Assembly: GCF_022581195.2 (NCBI RefSeq)
Contig: NC_061472.1
Location: 4,278,001 to 4,342,000, forward strand
Reading direction: 5' to 3'
Source of the DNA: Helicoverpa zea
Taxonomy: Eukaryota; Arthropoda; Insecta; Lepidoptera; Noctuidae
Length of the DNA: 64,000 bases
Positions within the stretch are counted from its first letter, which is position 1. Each line of letters opens with the position of its first letter. The notes under the pieces are model-generated. The model ran no database searches. It worked only from the letters and a program-made list of their open reading frames with translations, and was not told the origin of the DNA. The position numbers were made by a program, and so were the translations under genes. Shown here piece by piece: positions 23,101-34,640 of this stretch.

Positions 23101-25570
23101 ACGCCTCAAATCAAATCAAAATCAAATCAAATCAAAATCTTTTTATTTCACATAGGCCTTTGCAGGCACCTATGAAACGTCACATTAGTTGCACGGTTCC
23201 AAAAAGTTGGTCTCATGGAGAAGAACCGGCAAGAAACTCCATAGACACTCTTTTTAAAAAGTAATATAGTCACAGTACAAACAGTCTATTACATAACAAT
23301 AGTAAGCTCACAGAATTATACAATGCAAGAAACTTAAACTGTAAATCTATACAATGCAAAGGGAGAAGAAAAAGTCGTTTAATTGCCAGGGAAGCCACAC
23401 ATGGAGAGATGAGTTATCGCCATATAATATCTTTATCGTCAACAAAGTCTTGAATTTTATAATAAGCTTTTTTAATTAGGGTGGATTTTAAAGTGTTCTT
23501 AAATTTTATATCCGTGAGATCGGTTACACACTTAGGCAGCTTGTTGTAAAAACGGACACAATTCCCTAAAAACGATTTATTTGATTTCGTTAATCTGAAT
23601 CTCGGAGCTACTAGCTTGTGTTTGTTTCTTGTATTAATAGAATGTATATCACTTTTAACACTAAATTGATTTAAGTTTTTGCGTACGAACATTATATTTT
23701 CTAGTATATAAAGAGAAGGTAGTGTCAGTATGTCAATTTCTTTAAATAATTCTCTTAATGACTCGCGAGGGCCGAGGCCATAAATTGCACGAACTGCCCT
23801 TTTCTGGAGAACGAAGATTGAGTTTACGTCAGCCGCTGCCCCCCACAGTAAAATGCCATAGGACATAATGCAATGGAAGTAAGCGAAATACACGAGCCTA
23901 GCAGTAGCAACGTCAGTAATCTGTCTTATTTTTCTGACTGCATAAGCTGCGGAACTCAGCCTCTTTGACAGTGCTGAGATGTGGGCACCCCATTGCAATT
24001 TAGAGTCAATGGTGATGCCCAGGAAGACGGTTTGACTAATAACATCTAATTTATTATCGTCCAGAACGATGTTGAGCCCTACTGGTGTTACATTAGGTAA
24101 AGAGAATTTAATGCATTTCGTTTTGTAGGAATTAAGAAGCAAGTTATTCGCGGCAAACCACTTGCTCAGAGTAACCAAGCTATCGTTTACGTCTATAGGA
24201 CTAGATTCCTTTCTGTTAATTTTGAAGACAAGGGAAGTGTCATCAGCAAATAAAATAATATCAGAGATCACAGACATCATATACGGGAGATCATTTATAT
24301 AAGCTAAGAATAAAAAGGGACCTAAAATTGAGCCCTGCGGCACGCCCATTTTTACTAATGACCCAGATGAAGTTGAGCCACTTACGTCCACTACTTGCTG
24401 TCTATTTGACAGATAAGAAAGGACGAGCGCGAGAGCTTTACCACGAATTCCGTAATGGTTCAGCTTACAAATTAGAGTGTCATGGTCAACGCAATCGAAC
24501 GCCTTAGAAAGGTCGCAGAAAATGCCCACAGCATCCCGCGAATCTTCCCAGGCGTTTAAGATTTGGGTGATCAATCTTGCACTTGCGTCAGTGGTAGACC
24601 TACCCTTTGTAAAGCCGTACTGACGGTCATGAAATATGTTGTTTAAATTAAAATGTCTTAACATCTGATCGAGCATGATCCTTTCGAAGATTTTGCTAAA
24701 GGCTGGAAGGATTGAAATAGGTCTGTAGTTAGAAGGGTTCTTCTTACAGCCTGATTTAAAGATAGGAACAATTTTGCTGAGTTTCATCAAGTCAGGGAAG
24801 ATACCGTTGTCAATGCAAAGGTTAAAAATTTCACTAAGTATTGGGGCAACACTCTCAATAATGGAATTAATGACTGTGACAGAAAAGCCCCATAAGTCCT
24901 CAGTCTTTTTTAGATTTAAAGACTTGAATGCTCTTTTGATCGTGTAATCAGAGACATATTGAAATTGGAAGTCAGGTATATTTCTACTGAAGTTCTGTCG
25001 AAGTAACGTCTCAGCTAATATAGAAGATGAATTAAGGGACTTGGTAACCTCTACGGGAATGTTTGAAAAAAAGGTGTCAAAAGCATTGGCAACCTCTACC
25101 TTATCTGAGATAACAGCATTATCAATAACTAACCGCGGGTCAGCATCCCGCATTTTAGTTTGGCCGGTTTCAACATTTATAATATTCCAGACTGTTTTAA
25201 TTTTATTGTCTGATTTGGCTATTTTATTACTAATTGATTTCGACTTAGCCAAAATACATACCCTTTTAAATATCTTCGAGTAGTTCCTTACATAGTCATG
25301 AAAAGTTGGATCAGAAGTCAATGACCTTTCGTGGTACAAGTTATATAGGACATCCCTGCTTATCCTAATCCCTTTAGTAGACCATTCACTGAATTTAAAT
25401 TTATGAGTGATTTTAATAGTTTTTTTCGGACATGACTTATTAAGTTCCTGGCAGAGTGTATTAAATAAATGTTTAAATAGTTTATTTGGTTCTTTATAGT
25501 CCATGTTAATAGAATTTAATTTATCCGAAGTATTATCTTGAAAGCCTCTGTTACATATTCCTAGAATAAC
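23101..25570 (-). mobile_element. 5'-truncated CR1/Jockey-type non-LTR retrotransposon
   Basis: The coding region at 23414-25504 is followed on the minus strand by a 260-bp 3' UTR and a tail of TTTGAT-like hexamers (23101-23130 on the plus strand), as in CR1-like elements. The open frame continues upstream of the first ATG to about 25570 without an endonuclease domain, so the 5' end is lost. I could not find a target duplication. Confidence 0.85.
23414..25504 (-). CDS. reverse transcriptase of a CR1/Jockey-type LINE
   Basis: 696 residues with no stop or frameshift. The reverse transcriptase domain spans about residues 235-500: NYRPISILPAFSKIFER (palm entry), GIFCDLSKAFDCVDHD with the catalytic Asp near 331, GVPQGSILGPFLFLAYINDL (387 on) and the FADD catalytic box near 419. 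The first 230 residues are the linker between endonuclease and RT in this superfamily. The expected N-terminal APE endonuclease is missing, so this ORF is a fragment of the full protein; the ATG is only the first internal Met. The C-terminal 150 residues match the usual post-RT region of such LINEs. It would copy its own RNA at a nicked target if complete; this copy should be unable to nick DNA itself. Confidence 0.92.
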   Translation of the reverse strand: MDYKEPNKLFKHLFNTLCQELNKSCPKKTIKITHKFKFSEWSTKGIRISRDVLYNLYHERSLTSDPTFHDYVRNYSKIFKRVCILAKSKSISNKIAKSDNKIKTVWNIINVETGQTKMRDADPRLVIDNAVISDKVEVANAFDTFFSNIPVEVTKSLNSSSILAETLLRQNFSRNIPDFQFQYVSDYTIKRAFKSLNLKKTEDLWGFSVTVINSIIESVAPILSEIFNLCIDNGIFPDLMKLSKIVPIFKSGCKKNPSNYRPISILPAFSKIFERIMLDQMLRHFNLNNIFHDRQYGFTKGRSTTDASARLITQILNAWEDSRDAVGIFCDLSKAFDCVDHDTLICKLNHYGIRGKALALVLSYLSNRQQVVDVSGSTSSGSLVKMGVPQGSILGPFLFLAYINDLPYMMSVISDIILFADDTSLVFKINRKESSPIDVNDSLVTLSKWFAANNLLLNSYKTKCIKFSLPNVTPVGLNIVLDDNKLDVISQTVFLGITIDSKLQWGAHISALSKRLSSAAYAVRKIRQITDVATARLVYFAYFHCIMSYGILLWGAAADVNSIFVLQKRAVRAIYGLGPRESLRELFKEIDILTLPSLYILENIMFVRKNLNQFSVKSDIHSINTRNKHKLVAPRFRLTKSNKSFLGNCVRFYNKLPKCVTDLTDIKFKNTLKSTLIKKAYYKIQDFVDDKDIIWR

Positions 25571-27212
25571 TTAAACAAATAACTTATGTAAGTTATTTTA
25601 GTATTTGAAATGAACTCAGATATATTCAATACTAGGGGTAACAGTATTACCCCACTATTTGATGTATGTTATTATTAATCACTCTGTCTATCAAAAAAAA
25701 TCTGCATGAAAATCGGTTGCTTAGTTTTGAAAATTTAAACGTAGAAAGGGACGTGGGGATATAGATTCTTACCCTAAAAACAGTTACAGTATTGAAAAAA
25801 TCTAGATATAAGGCTTAGTACACACTTACACAGTATGACCATCGGCAAGTTTATAGCTGATCTAAGTCGAGCTGACGTATCTAAATTGCTGACCTGTTTG
25901 TGAAATGATTGAAGCTGGAACATCCTTCTTGGATTATTACTATTCTCCTATTCTAGATTAGTTACTGATTGATAAATATACAAATTTTCTTATTTAATTC
26001 AGTCTAAGATAGCCTTTAGCAAATTATGCATTAAAACATGCAGGGGCAAAGTCAGCTTAAGCATAATATTTCTAAAAAAGAAAACTTAAAGCATGCCTTA
26101 TTTCATTTAAAAACATATATCAGTCTTCCTTTGAAGTCTTTACAAAATTGTCTTGTCTATCCCCGTTGCCATGGTAGCGTTACTTTCACGCATTTTCCAC
26201 TTAACCACGCTAATACTACCGGTCGCTCATACGTCTTCATAAAGATAAGCGCGGAGTGCTCTTGCGCAGGCCCCATTACGCGTGCCACAATGCTCAATTA
26301 ATAACTCGGCAGATATCGGCTGTCTTCGGCTATGTTCGGCACGTCGGGACCACTCATTGTGAAATGATGATAAAATTGAAGAGTTAATTGGGTGGTATGG
26401 AATTTGGTTGGTCATAAAAAAAATAAACATTATAATGTTTATTTTATATTATTTATTTTATGGAAAAAAAAATATTTTTATGAAATACCTATAAATATAT
26501 CTATATTTTCTGCGGTACCTAGATATCACTAAATAATTTTCTTAAACAAAGAAGTTCATTTAGCCATTTAATATCAGTATTTTTTGCGAAAGCTTGCAAA
26601 ATAACTTCGAGTTTTCAACAAGTATTCTTGTATCCTTCTAAGCTGAAATAGGTTTTCTGCAAAACATTGATTTATTGTAACCATATTATAATTTTAAGTG
26701 TTCGAAAAAGAATTAAATTATACTCTAAAATAATAATGATATCATTAAATAAACTTGCTTAGCGAGACCACCTGCAAAGCGACGCGTGCGCATCGAATAA
26801 CTCATTTATAAAGCGGATGTTTAAACTGTTCATTAAACTAGTATGTCTCGGAATAAAGGAAGACAATAATGATTTCTTTGAAATTAATCGGAACTATCAA
26901 AGTAACCTCTATGTGGTCGTAATAGGCTTATTTTAAAATCAAGATTAGGTTATGCTTACCGCGGTCATTTGGCGGATGGATTGGCTATTTATACGGATTA
27001 CTTCTGTGTTTGTGGTAATAGTTTGATGTTCTTGATCCGAGGTTTTAAGATCTTTGGCAGACTAAGGTTTAAAAGAATGAGAAGAAGATTTAGAAAAAAA
27101 TCGAATATAATGGAGGAATCAAGGATATTGAAATTATCCATGTAAGTAAGTATAGAGTCAGGTAAACTGAATATATGCTAATTTGCTTAAAGGCTAATGA
27201 AGCCTGATAATA

Positions 27213-27600
27213 ATCTATACTAATATTATAAAGAGGAAAACTTTGTTTGTTTGGTTGTAATGGATAAACTCAAAAACGACTGGACCGATTTTAAATATTC
27301 TTTCTCCATTAGAAAGCTATATTATCTGCGAGTAACATAGGCTATATTTTTATCCCGGTGCGGGCAGTAACTCCCACGGGACGCGGGTGAAACCGCGGGA
27401 AAACGGCTAGTAGAAAATAAAAAAGATGTGAAACCTACGTACCTATTCTAGCTTCGCCCGCGGTTTCATCCGCGTCCCGATATGACTGTTTCCTGTTGTC
27501 GGATCGTGATAAAAACCCTACAATTTTCAGTTAAAACGGTTCAGCCATTCTTGAGTTATGAAATGTGTAACTAACACGACTTTCTTTTATATATAGAGAG
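27213..27600. repeat. two facing copies of a dispersed repeat
   Basis: 27213-27413 reads from CTATACTAATATTATAAAGAGG to AAACCGCGGGAAAACGGCTAG. 27441-27600 begins TAGCTTCGCCCGCGGTTTCA, the opposite orientation. Together they form a head-to-head pair 30 bp apart. Confidence 0.65.
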
Positions 27601-29029
27601 ATAGAGATTGCTACAGCCATTATAAAACTATTCCTGTTTACAAACAAGTAGGTTCTATCGTAATAACCTTACAGCTATTTGTCGCATTGAAACTGACCAC
27701 AACTATCCTTTCCTTTAGATAAGATAAACTAAAACTTAATGTTTCTGATACCCATTGTATTTATTGTTCTAACCTTTACAGAGGTCAGACCACGGGTTAG
27801 AATTAAAAGATTTCGCACAAAATACCGGGAAACGGTACTGATTTTAATTTCTACATCTTGAGATAAAGTTAAAAGGGTTTTGAAATGTTTTTAGTGGGTT
27901 TTCTGAGTGATTTATGTATTTATAAATTGTTATAAAGTTCAGAGACATAATACAATTTATTATTGTACTTAGTTAGTTAACTACATAATATTTATGGGAA
28001 CAGGGCAAGGAAGAAGAAGTGGTCTGAAGTAAAGCATAAACTTATAAAGTTTCAGCTTGTCCATTCTTGTGAGTTCTGAATTGACAGACAAACAAAAAAA
28101 AACCTGTGGTCAAAATGTTAAAAATTTACCAACTTGACATTATTTTTCGTAAATAAAGTCTCTTAATGATCAACAACATTTGAAATATATTTCACCCTAT
28201 TACAATACACAGGCACTTTGAAGAAATGTGCTACAAATACCACGTATGTTTGCTACAAACTTTTGATACAGTTTCCAGTACGTACCGTGTGTTTGTTAGC
28301 ACAGATGTCGGCGCGCGCGCACCCGGCTCTATTACCATACATGTGATAATGGGGTTTGAGGAAAATGCCGAATTTCAACTCAAAGCCGACGGGTGACATT
28401 GCTCTTAGTGTTAAATTCACTTTGACAACTAACGTCCCTTTCTTTTTCTATGCGTGTGACAGAGAGAAGATATGTCGTTTGGTCTGCTGTTGACATTCGA
28501 GTTTGACTAGTGATCGCGTTACAGTTTTGTCAATATTTAAATGTCAAAATGGAAAGGTTATGTCAAAAATGAAGCTTACAGTAGCATTTATATTAATTTA
28601 ACAGTGGAACGAGAAATGATAAAGGACTTCATATGAGATAGTATAAATTGAAATCTTACCTGCTTCATTTTCCGTCTCGATATTAATTATTATTTAAAAA
28701 CTAATTGTTGTTAGTGATATTTATTATACACTACGACTAAGTGACTAAATTTATAACGATAAGTAGATAATAAGCAAAAAAATACATTAGCAATACTAAC
28801 AGTCTGCTCTCCTACATTTGGTGTCATTTAAGATGTCTACAATAAAATATAATACATTTAGAATTAGGTTTAAAGAGGATGTTTAATTAGCATATTATTA
28901 TAATGGTAATTTTCAGACTAAATACACAGCACACTACAATGTTTTGTAATCGACGTCATCGTTTTTTCATGGGTGGTCCAAAATATCGACTGTAGCGTGT
29001 TACGCTTAGTAATCTAAATAATCTGTAAT

Positions 29030-29200
29030 AATATTAGAGGAATAAAGAGGATTTTTTCGTTTGCATGTAGCCTAAAGGCTTCGAAACTATTGAATTGATT
29101 TAAAAATTTGGGAAAGCTACAGTCGTCCCGAGTAACCTAGGTTATGTTTTATCCCGGTACGGGCAGAACATCCCACGGGCTGCGAAACTGCGGAAAAACG
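29030..29200 (-). repeat. dispersed repeat copy
   Basis: Contains TAATAATATTAGAGGAATAA, TATCCCGGTACGGGCAGAAC and CTGCGGAAAAACGGTTAGG, aligning with 27213-27413. Confidence 0.6.
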
Positions 29201-30015
29201 GTTAGGTTAGGTTAGTTTCTTTTCGTTGAAAATACAATTTTATGTCACCAAATTATAATCTCTTAAGCTAAAAGAAGAGATTTATTTTGCCTGAAACACA
29301 ACATTTCGTAATGTAGGAAGCAAAATAATCATGATGTTGTTTATCCAACGCCTACATAAGTACTACGTATTAGTGCATGATGCACTGCAAGAATAATCCT
29401 TATTCTTATCATGTGTAATCATATTCTGTGCAAATTCTTAACATGCAAAAACAAAATCACTACCTTACCCGCTTCTCTCACCGCGTTCTCCCACACCTTA
29501 ACCCTCACACTGCAGCAAGGCGCTACCTCCTTGTACCAACATCGGTGAACGCAAACACCGCGGTCGTCTTGTTAACCTAAAACGTTAACAAGGATCGGCC
29601 AGCACTTAGCCGCGTAGTGTTAACACGGGGGACAAAGCACGGATTTGTTTACTGCGCCTAGTTGCAGGGTTAAGTGGCCTAATTGTTAATAGAATGTCGG
29701 GCTGGCGTCCTCGATGTTTTCAACTGGACTTTGGAAATTGTATAATTGGTCTTTCGGGGTGGAAACCGCCTTTGTTAATTTAGAATGGTCTAAGTGAAAT
29801 ACTGGAGAAATAAAAAAAACATAATAAAGTTACTAAAACAAACAGATTTGCAGAAAAACAGATTCGTGATGGGGTTAAGATTAAAAAAAAATTAAGAGCA
29901 CTGAGATAATTATTAAAATATTAAGACCATCTTTCCTATATAATAATAGTGAAATCTTGCAGGACTTGTTGCAACATACATAAAATGAAATTTCAATATG
30001 ATAATTCTCATTAGC

Positions 30016-30435
30016 AGTACATATGTAAGTAAAAGTCGTGGTGGCCTAGTGGGTAAAGGACCAACCTCTCAAGTATGAGGGCGCGGGTTCGATCCCAGGT
30101 CAGGCAAGTACCAATGCAACTTTTCTAAGTTTGTATGTACTTTCTAAGTATATCTTAGACACCATTGGCTGTGTTTCGGATGGCACGTTAAACTGTAGGT
30201 CCCGGCTGTCATTGAACATCCTTGGCAGTCGTTACGGGTAGTCAGAAGCCAGTAAGTCTGACACCAGTCTAACCAAGGGGTATCGGGTTGCCCGGATAAC
30301 TGGGTTGAGGAGGTCAGATAGGCAGTCGCTTCTTGTAAAGCACTGGTACTCAGCTGAATCCGGTTAGACTGGAAGCCGACCCCAACATAGTTGGGAAAAG
30401 GCTCGGAGGATGATGGATGAGTACATATGTAAGTA
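30016..30435 (+). mobile_element. full-length tRNA-derived SINE with 16-bp target duplications
   Basis: Flanks are both AGTACATATGTAAGTA (30016-30031 and 30420-30435). The body, 30032-30419, opens with a tRNA-like head: A box TGGCCTAGTGGG at about 30042 and B box GGTTCGATCCC near 30090, both matching the RNA polymerase III consensus. The body carries GTTACGGGTAGTCAGAAGCC and GTTGGGAAAAGGCTCGGAGG, and ends in GATGATGGATG. It is the reference copy for the nine or so copies in this window, a family I know as abundant in noctuid moths. Confidence 0.95.
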
Positions 30436-31300
30436 CTTACAATTTATATCAAATACATATTATAAATCTCGCGAAGAGATAACTCAAATATTCTTTGCAA
30501 ATTACGATTGTGTAATAGTTGTGATAATTTCAGCACCAACGGGGGCAAAGTTTCGGGTTATATGGAAATTTTGTTCACGGATCTAACAAATTAGAGTAAA
30601 TAGGCATAATTGCTTGTAATAAATGTGGTGTAATCATGACAATTTAGTTTTAAACAGCACAAAATATTCTAGAAATTAAAAAAGTGGGAGAACAAGATTT
30701 GGTTTATTTTTCTTTAAATTTTCAGAACTTTTGAAAAAGAAAAATCATAGTGTCTGCTTTGATTTGTAGGTATAACTAAGCAATTTTGAAAAAGAAATCA
30801 TGTTGTTAAATTTATGCGAATTTATATTAAAAGCTCGGCCATTATATTCATTGGACCGCAGTTTCCGATTAATGCATAAAGTATTCATCGTATTGGGTTT
30901 TGCTAGCCTCGCTCACTCTGTTCTGTAAACTTTGGATTAAAGACCGGACTACACTGAATGCAAAGAAGAATTTATTTGTCCAGACTAGAGTACAGAATTG
31001 CATTGAACATCAAATAGTAAAGCATTGCACTTACTTTATCCGTATTTTTATAAGTCTTATATTTCTTATCGAGTCGTTATAGATAAGTCCAAGAGTAAAA
31101 GTTTTTTTTTTAAGTTAGCCTGACGACTTTTACCGTTTTAATTTAGATGGGGATGCCGACTTTCCCTGGTGTACTGACCATCCTTTCCAATTGTTAGAAA
31201 TAACTACATAATGTATTTCTCAATGTTTAATGTCTATGTATAACAACATACCTTTTACATTTAATAATGTTCTAATAATGATTTTTTACATTAGCAAAAA
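30436..31300. other. no feature seen
   Basis: AT-rich sequence without supported genes or clear repeats. Confidence 0.4.
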
Positions 31301-31304
31301 TAAT

Positions 31305-31502
31305 AAAGGGGGAAATATTAAAACTAAGTATCAAAAAATTCATCCGCAGAAATCAGTAAGCGATTAGTGGAGTCCACTCGTGACCAAAAGGCTGGCCTAT
31401 ATCTCGGCCAAAGGATATGCACGGTCCCCGGTTTGGGCACGATCCCCGCTGACAGCGATGCGGATGAATTTTTTGATACTTAGTTTTAATATTTCCCCTT
31501 TT
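31305..31502. repeat. inverted repeat holding an RLE LINE C-terminal fragment
   Basis: 31305-31347 and 31460-31502 are inverted copies with about one difference over 43 bp, separated by 112 bp. The right arm includes the last codons and stop of the LINE fragment at 31376-31483. Confidence 0.85.
31376..31483 (+). pseudogene. second C-terminal remnant of the RLE LINE
   Basis: Translation RDQKAGLYLGQRI, then after an internal deletion LGTIPADSDADEFFDT and a stop. It aligns with RDQRAGLFFGQRI and LGTFPEDSDAEEYFDA at the end of the ORF at 59333-61360. Plus strand, heavily truncated. Confidence 0.8.
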
Positions 31503-31871
31503 ACATTAATTTCTTTATGTAGAAGATACAGATACTCCATGCTGAATTCCGTGTGTCTCTACCCTTAAACAAGCCTAGTTTATTCACGTACGGACTGAAC
31601 GAATATGTACACACTGCAGGTAAACAGTTTTAATTAAGAGTGCAGCGTTGCTTAAATAGAGTGAGCCTGAATATATAGGGGTGAAAGAGGAGGGTAAAAG
31701 GGGTTATTAACTGGTAGTTGATTGATCGTTTGAGTATAAAGTTACTGCAATATCGATTTTGTTTCTCAAATGCTAAAGTTTGCGTTAATCTGTAGCTACA
31801 GTTATAGATAAACCTCGTATTTTCACAGAGAGAAAAAAGTTCGGAAAATACCAATACGTTTTGACAAGATT

Positions 31872-31925
31872 TAAAAACCGGCCAAGTGCGAGTCGGACTC
31901 GCAAACGTAGGTTGTTGTACCATTA
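31872..31925 (+). repeat. short dispersed insect repeat
   Basis: Holds AACCGGCCAAGTGCGAGTCG followed by GACTCGC, a motif found in many repeats of moths and other insects. Only a fragment is present. Confidence 0.55.
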
Positions 31926-32061
31926 TCTTAGTATGAGAAACATTATTTTAATAGCATAAGTTTTAGGTGTGGTGTCATAAAAATTTACCCAAAAAGTTTC
32001 CCTTATAAGATGCAACGCTATCTGTAAATGGGTATATTGAAAGTACTTTTCTTCAAACAAA

Positions 32062-32608
32062 TATGATATAACAAACTGAACACCAATATCGCACTGTGCA
32101 GTCCCACGGATTGACGCTCGTTAATCGTTGTGTCCACGTAATTAAAGATTATCATCCTCCGAGCCTTTTTCCCAACTATGTTAGGAACAGCTTCCAGTCT
32201 AACCGGATGTGGCTGAGTAACAGTGTTTTAAAATGAGCGACTACCTATCTGACCTCCTCAACCCAGTTATTCGGGCAACCCCTTGGTAAGACTGGTGTCA
32301 GACTTACTGGCTTCTGACTACCGGTAACGGCTGCTAAGGTTGTTACATGACAGCCGGGACCTGCAGTTTAACGTGCCATCTGAAACACAGCCATTGGTGT
32401 GAAATATATATCTAGAAAGTACATAGAAACTTAGAAAATCTATACCTACTAATATAAATAAGAGGAAAAAATTGATTGTTTGTTTGTTTGTAAAAAACTA
32501 CTGGACCAATTTAAACGACTAGTATGATATAACAAACTGAACACCAATATCGCACTGTGCAGTCTCACGGATTGACGCTCGTTAATCGTTAAGTCCACGT
32601 AATTAAAG
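32062..32608 (+). repeat. 86-bp direct repeat around a SINE
   Basis: 32062-32147 and 32523-32608 differ at about three positions and share AACAAACTGAACACCAATAT and GGATTGACGCTCGTTAATCG. Between them are a minus-strand SINE and a piece of the dispersed repeat. The repeat is too long for a normal retroposon target duplication. Confidence 0.85.
32151..32440 (-). mobile_element. tRNA-derived SINE, head missing
   Basis: Minus-strand copy of the family at 30032, with CCGAGCCTTTTTCCCAACTA at its tail end and CTGACAGCC-type body. The tRNA-like head is replaced by a piece of the dispersed repeat (32440-32520). Confidence 0.8.
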
Positions 32609-34640
32609 GTAAGCCTGAAATAAATAAATGCATTAGATGAGAGAGTTACGATGCCTCGCGGACTCGGCTAATAAAATAAACGAACAGTCGGCACTGGGGC
32701 GCTTTGTGTGACCATTGTTTTAAAGAAACTGGTGTAAGTTGGTTTTCGAGATTTTTTTAAATTGGGTGCTGTGGTCAAATATATGTATCATTAAAAACTG
32801 TATCAGCAGTGTTAAATAAAATTTGCCGCAAATTAAAATTGGTTTCTTGTTAAATGTACGAAGTATCCAGTGCTTATACCAGTCTTATTTTTAGGTTTTT
32901 AGAAGGACTAAAATATCACTAACTCGAATAAAATGTTTAACTTTCAAAAAGTAACGCAGCAGTTACCTCCCATTTCCCTAGCCTTTTTCTAACTACACAA
33001 GTACCTAGATATTTGTTATAGGCTTCCAGAAATTACCTCTATTTCGCATAAGACTTACACTTTTGCTTCTAATAAAACAGGTACAAATCAACATCAGACT
33101 GATCAGACGAAAAACAACAATTCTAGTCTTACATCCATTTGGTTCTGTGTGCGGTGCGCAAGAGTTGGTCCAAAGCAATTGATTAGGCGGCGCCCTTTGT
33201 GCGGAGAGCCGACGCTCACAACAATTTGCTCGCGGCCCGACCGCCCTAATTTTAATGGCCTTATAAAATTTATATTTAATGTATTTATCATGCGTTGGAT
33301 TTGTGTGGATAAGGTATCAGTAGTAAGCTTTATAGCTCTTCCAGTTTTAAGTTCTTGACTGATTTCTGTACCATAATTTACGGATGAAAATCCACTTATG
33401 AGATGCCTATTTGATAATTGATTACACAAAATAGCGATATTGAAAGATACAATTTATTCTTTCTTTTGATTAAAAGGTTAAAGTTGGTTACAGCCAGGTA
33501 GCTTCAGATTTGCATAAGACACAATAAAAAAAATATTTTATGTTTTCTATAAAGTATTCTTAAAAAAGTCGTAGTTCTAAATTCAACTAGCGTAGGTACA
33601 AAACTTAACTTTACCATAACTATTACGTATCGTGAACAACTAAATCTGAAAGCATGTATGACGTCACAGCCATTCCACATTATTCCTTTCGTGTTTTCGC
33701 TAAGCATACTATTGTTTTATTGTGAGTGCTCTCGCGGCGCGCATTAAACGCGTACTTATGTCAGCAGGCTCTAGGTGGCATCCAAGATGGCCTGGTTAGG
33801 GAATCGCCTGCCCAGCGACCAGATATGGGAGTAAAGAAGTGGGAAGGGGTTTTGATGTAAGTATGTTGTTAGCTGCTGCAACAGGGCATGTTTATCTTGG
33901 AGATTACTAAATACTGAATGAAGGAAAAGGTTAGGTAGCTCCTCATGCCCTTGTCTTTCATCTGCTCTATTCTGGCAGGACCTGTTAGTGTCCCAATATT
34001 GATTATGGATTAAGTTGGTCGGCTTTCATGTGCCAATTCATTTTCTAGTAAATAGGTCTGACATGGAAAACAAGTACGAGGTATTAATGATTAAATATGT
34101 TTATAGAAGCTATGCGTAAGTTGAGCTTTGATATTTATTTCTCCATTTTAAAGTGGAATCTATTTTGATGGCTTAAGTATCGACAAAACAACAGATATTT
34201 ATTTGGGATTGCCAACAGGAGTCAACACAATTACATGAGTAAAGTCATTTCCTATTTAAGTATAATACCAACATGGTTAATGGAGATTAGTTTCAAAGCT
34301 TGAAGGGATATAGCTGATCGCGTGTTGTGTGGTCGCGTGGTGTAGTTTCGATTCCCACACTTTTGATTAATTTTCTGCTGCCTTTACAAAATGTCTGCTA
34401 AAAATTCTAACATGTTCATCCCTGGCATCCAGCAGTAGGATTGTTTGGCCTAGACGTGTCTCGAGCCTTTTCACCCGCTTCCTGAAGAAACTTCTTCCAG
34501 CACCTGGATAAATAGTTGCCCATACGTTATTCTGAAGTATTGGTACGCTTTTTTTAAGATTCATCAAAATCCATAACACTTAGTTTGGTCAAAAAATCGT
34601 TCTAATTTTATAAACGAAGTATGTGATGTACACGGATGTT
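32609..34640. other. non-genic stretch
   Basis: No supported gene. A GC-rich patch at 33140-33255 and another at 33725-33830 stand out. The minus frame at 34367-34579 reads like protein (RLGQTILLLDARDEHVRIF) but has no known domain or splice context. Confidence 0.4.

Larger units (their letters stand above)
25580..30015. other. non-genic stretch with repeats and CpG patches
   Basis: No gene is supported. It contains dispersed repeat pieces (27213-27413, 27441-27600, 29030-29200), a CpG-rich patch at 26160-26350 and a balanced-composition patch at 29460-29720 with several GTTAAC motifs. The patches may be regulatory; nothing proves it. Confidence 0.4.

Noticed and set aside
26165..26178. RFX X-box GTTGCCATGGTAGC
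   Set aside because: One half-site deviates from consensus and no gene start is nearby.
29202..29215. Insect telomeric repeat TTAGG
   Set aside because: Only about three units at the end of a dispersed repeat; chance is likely.
30032..30105. tRNA gene on the plus strand
   Set aside because: It is the tRNA-like head of a SINE with target duplications on both sides.
34367..34579. Minus-strand ORF with protein-like composition
   Set aside because: No domain, no promoter or splice context; could be an old repeat fragment.
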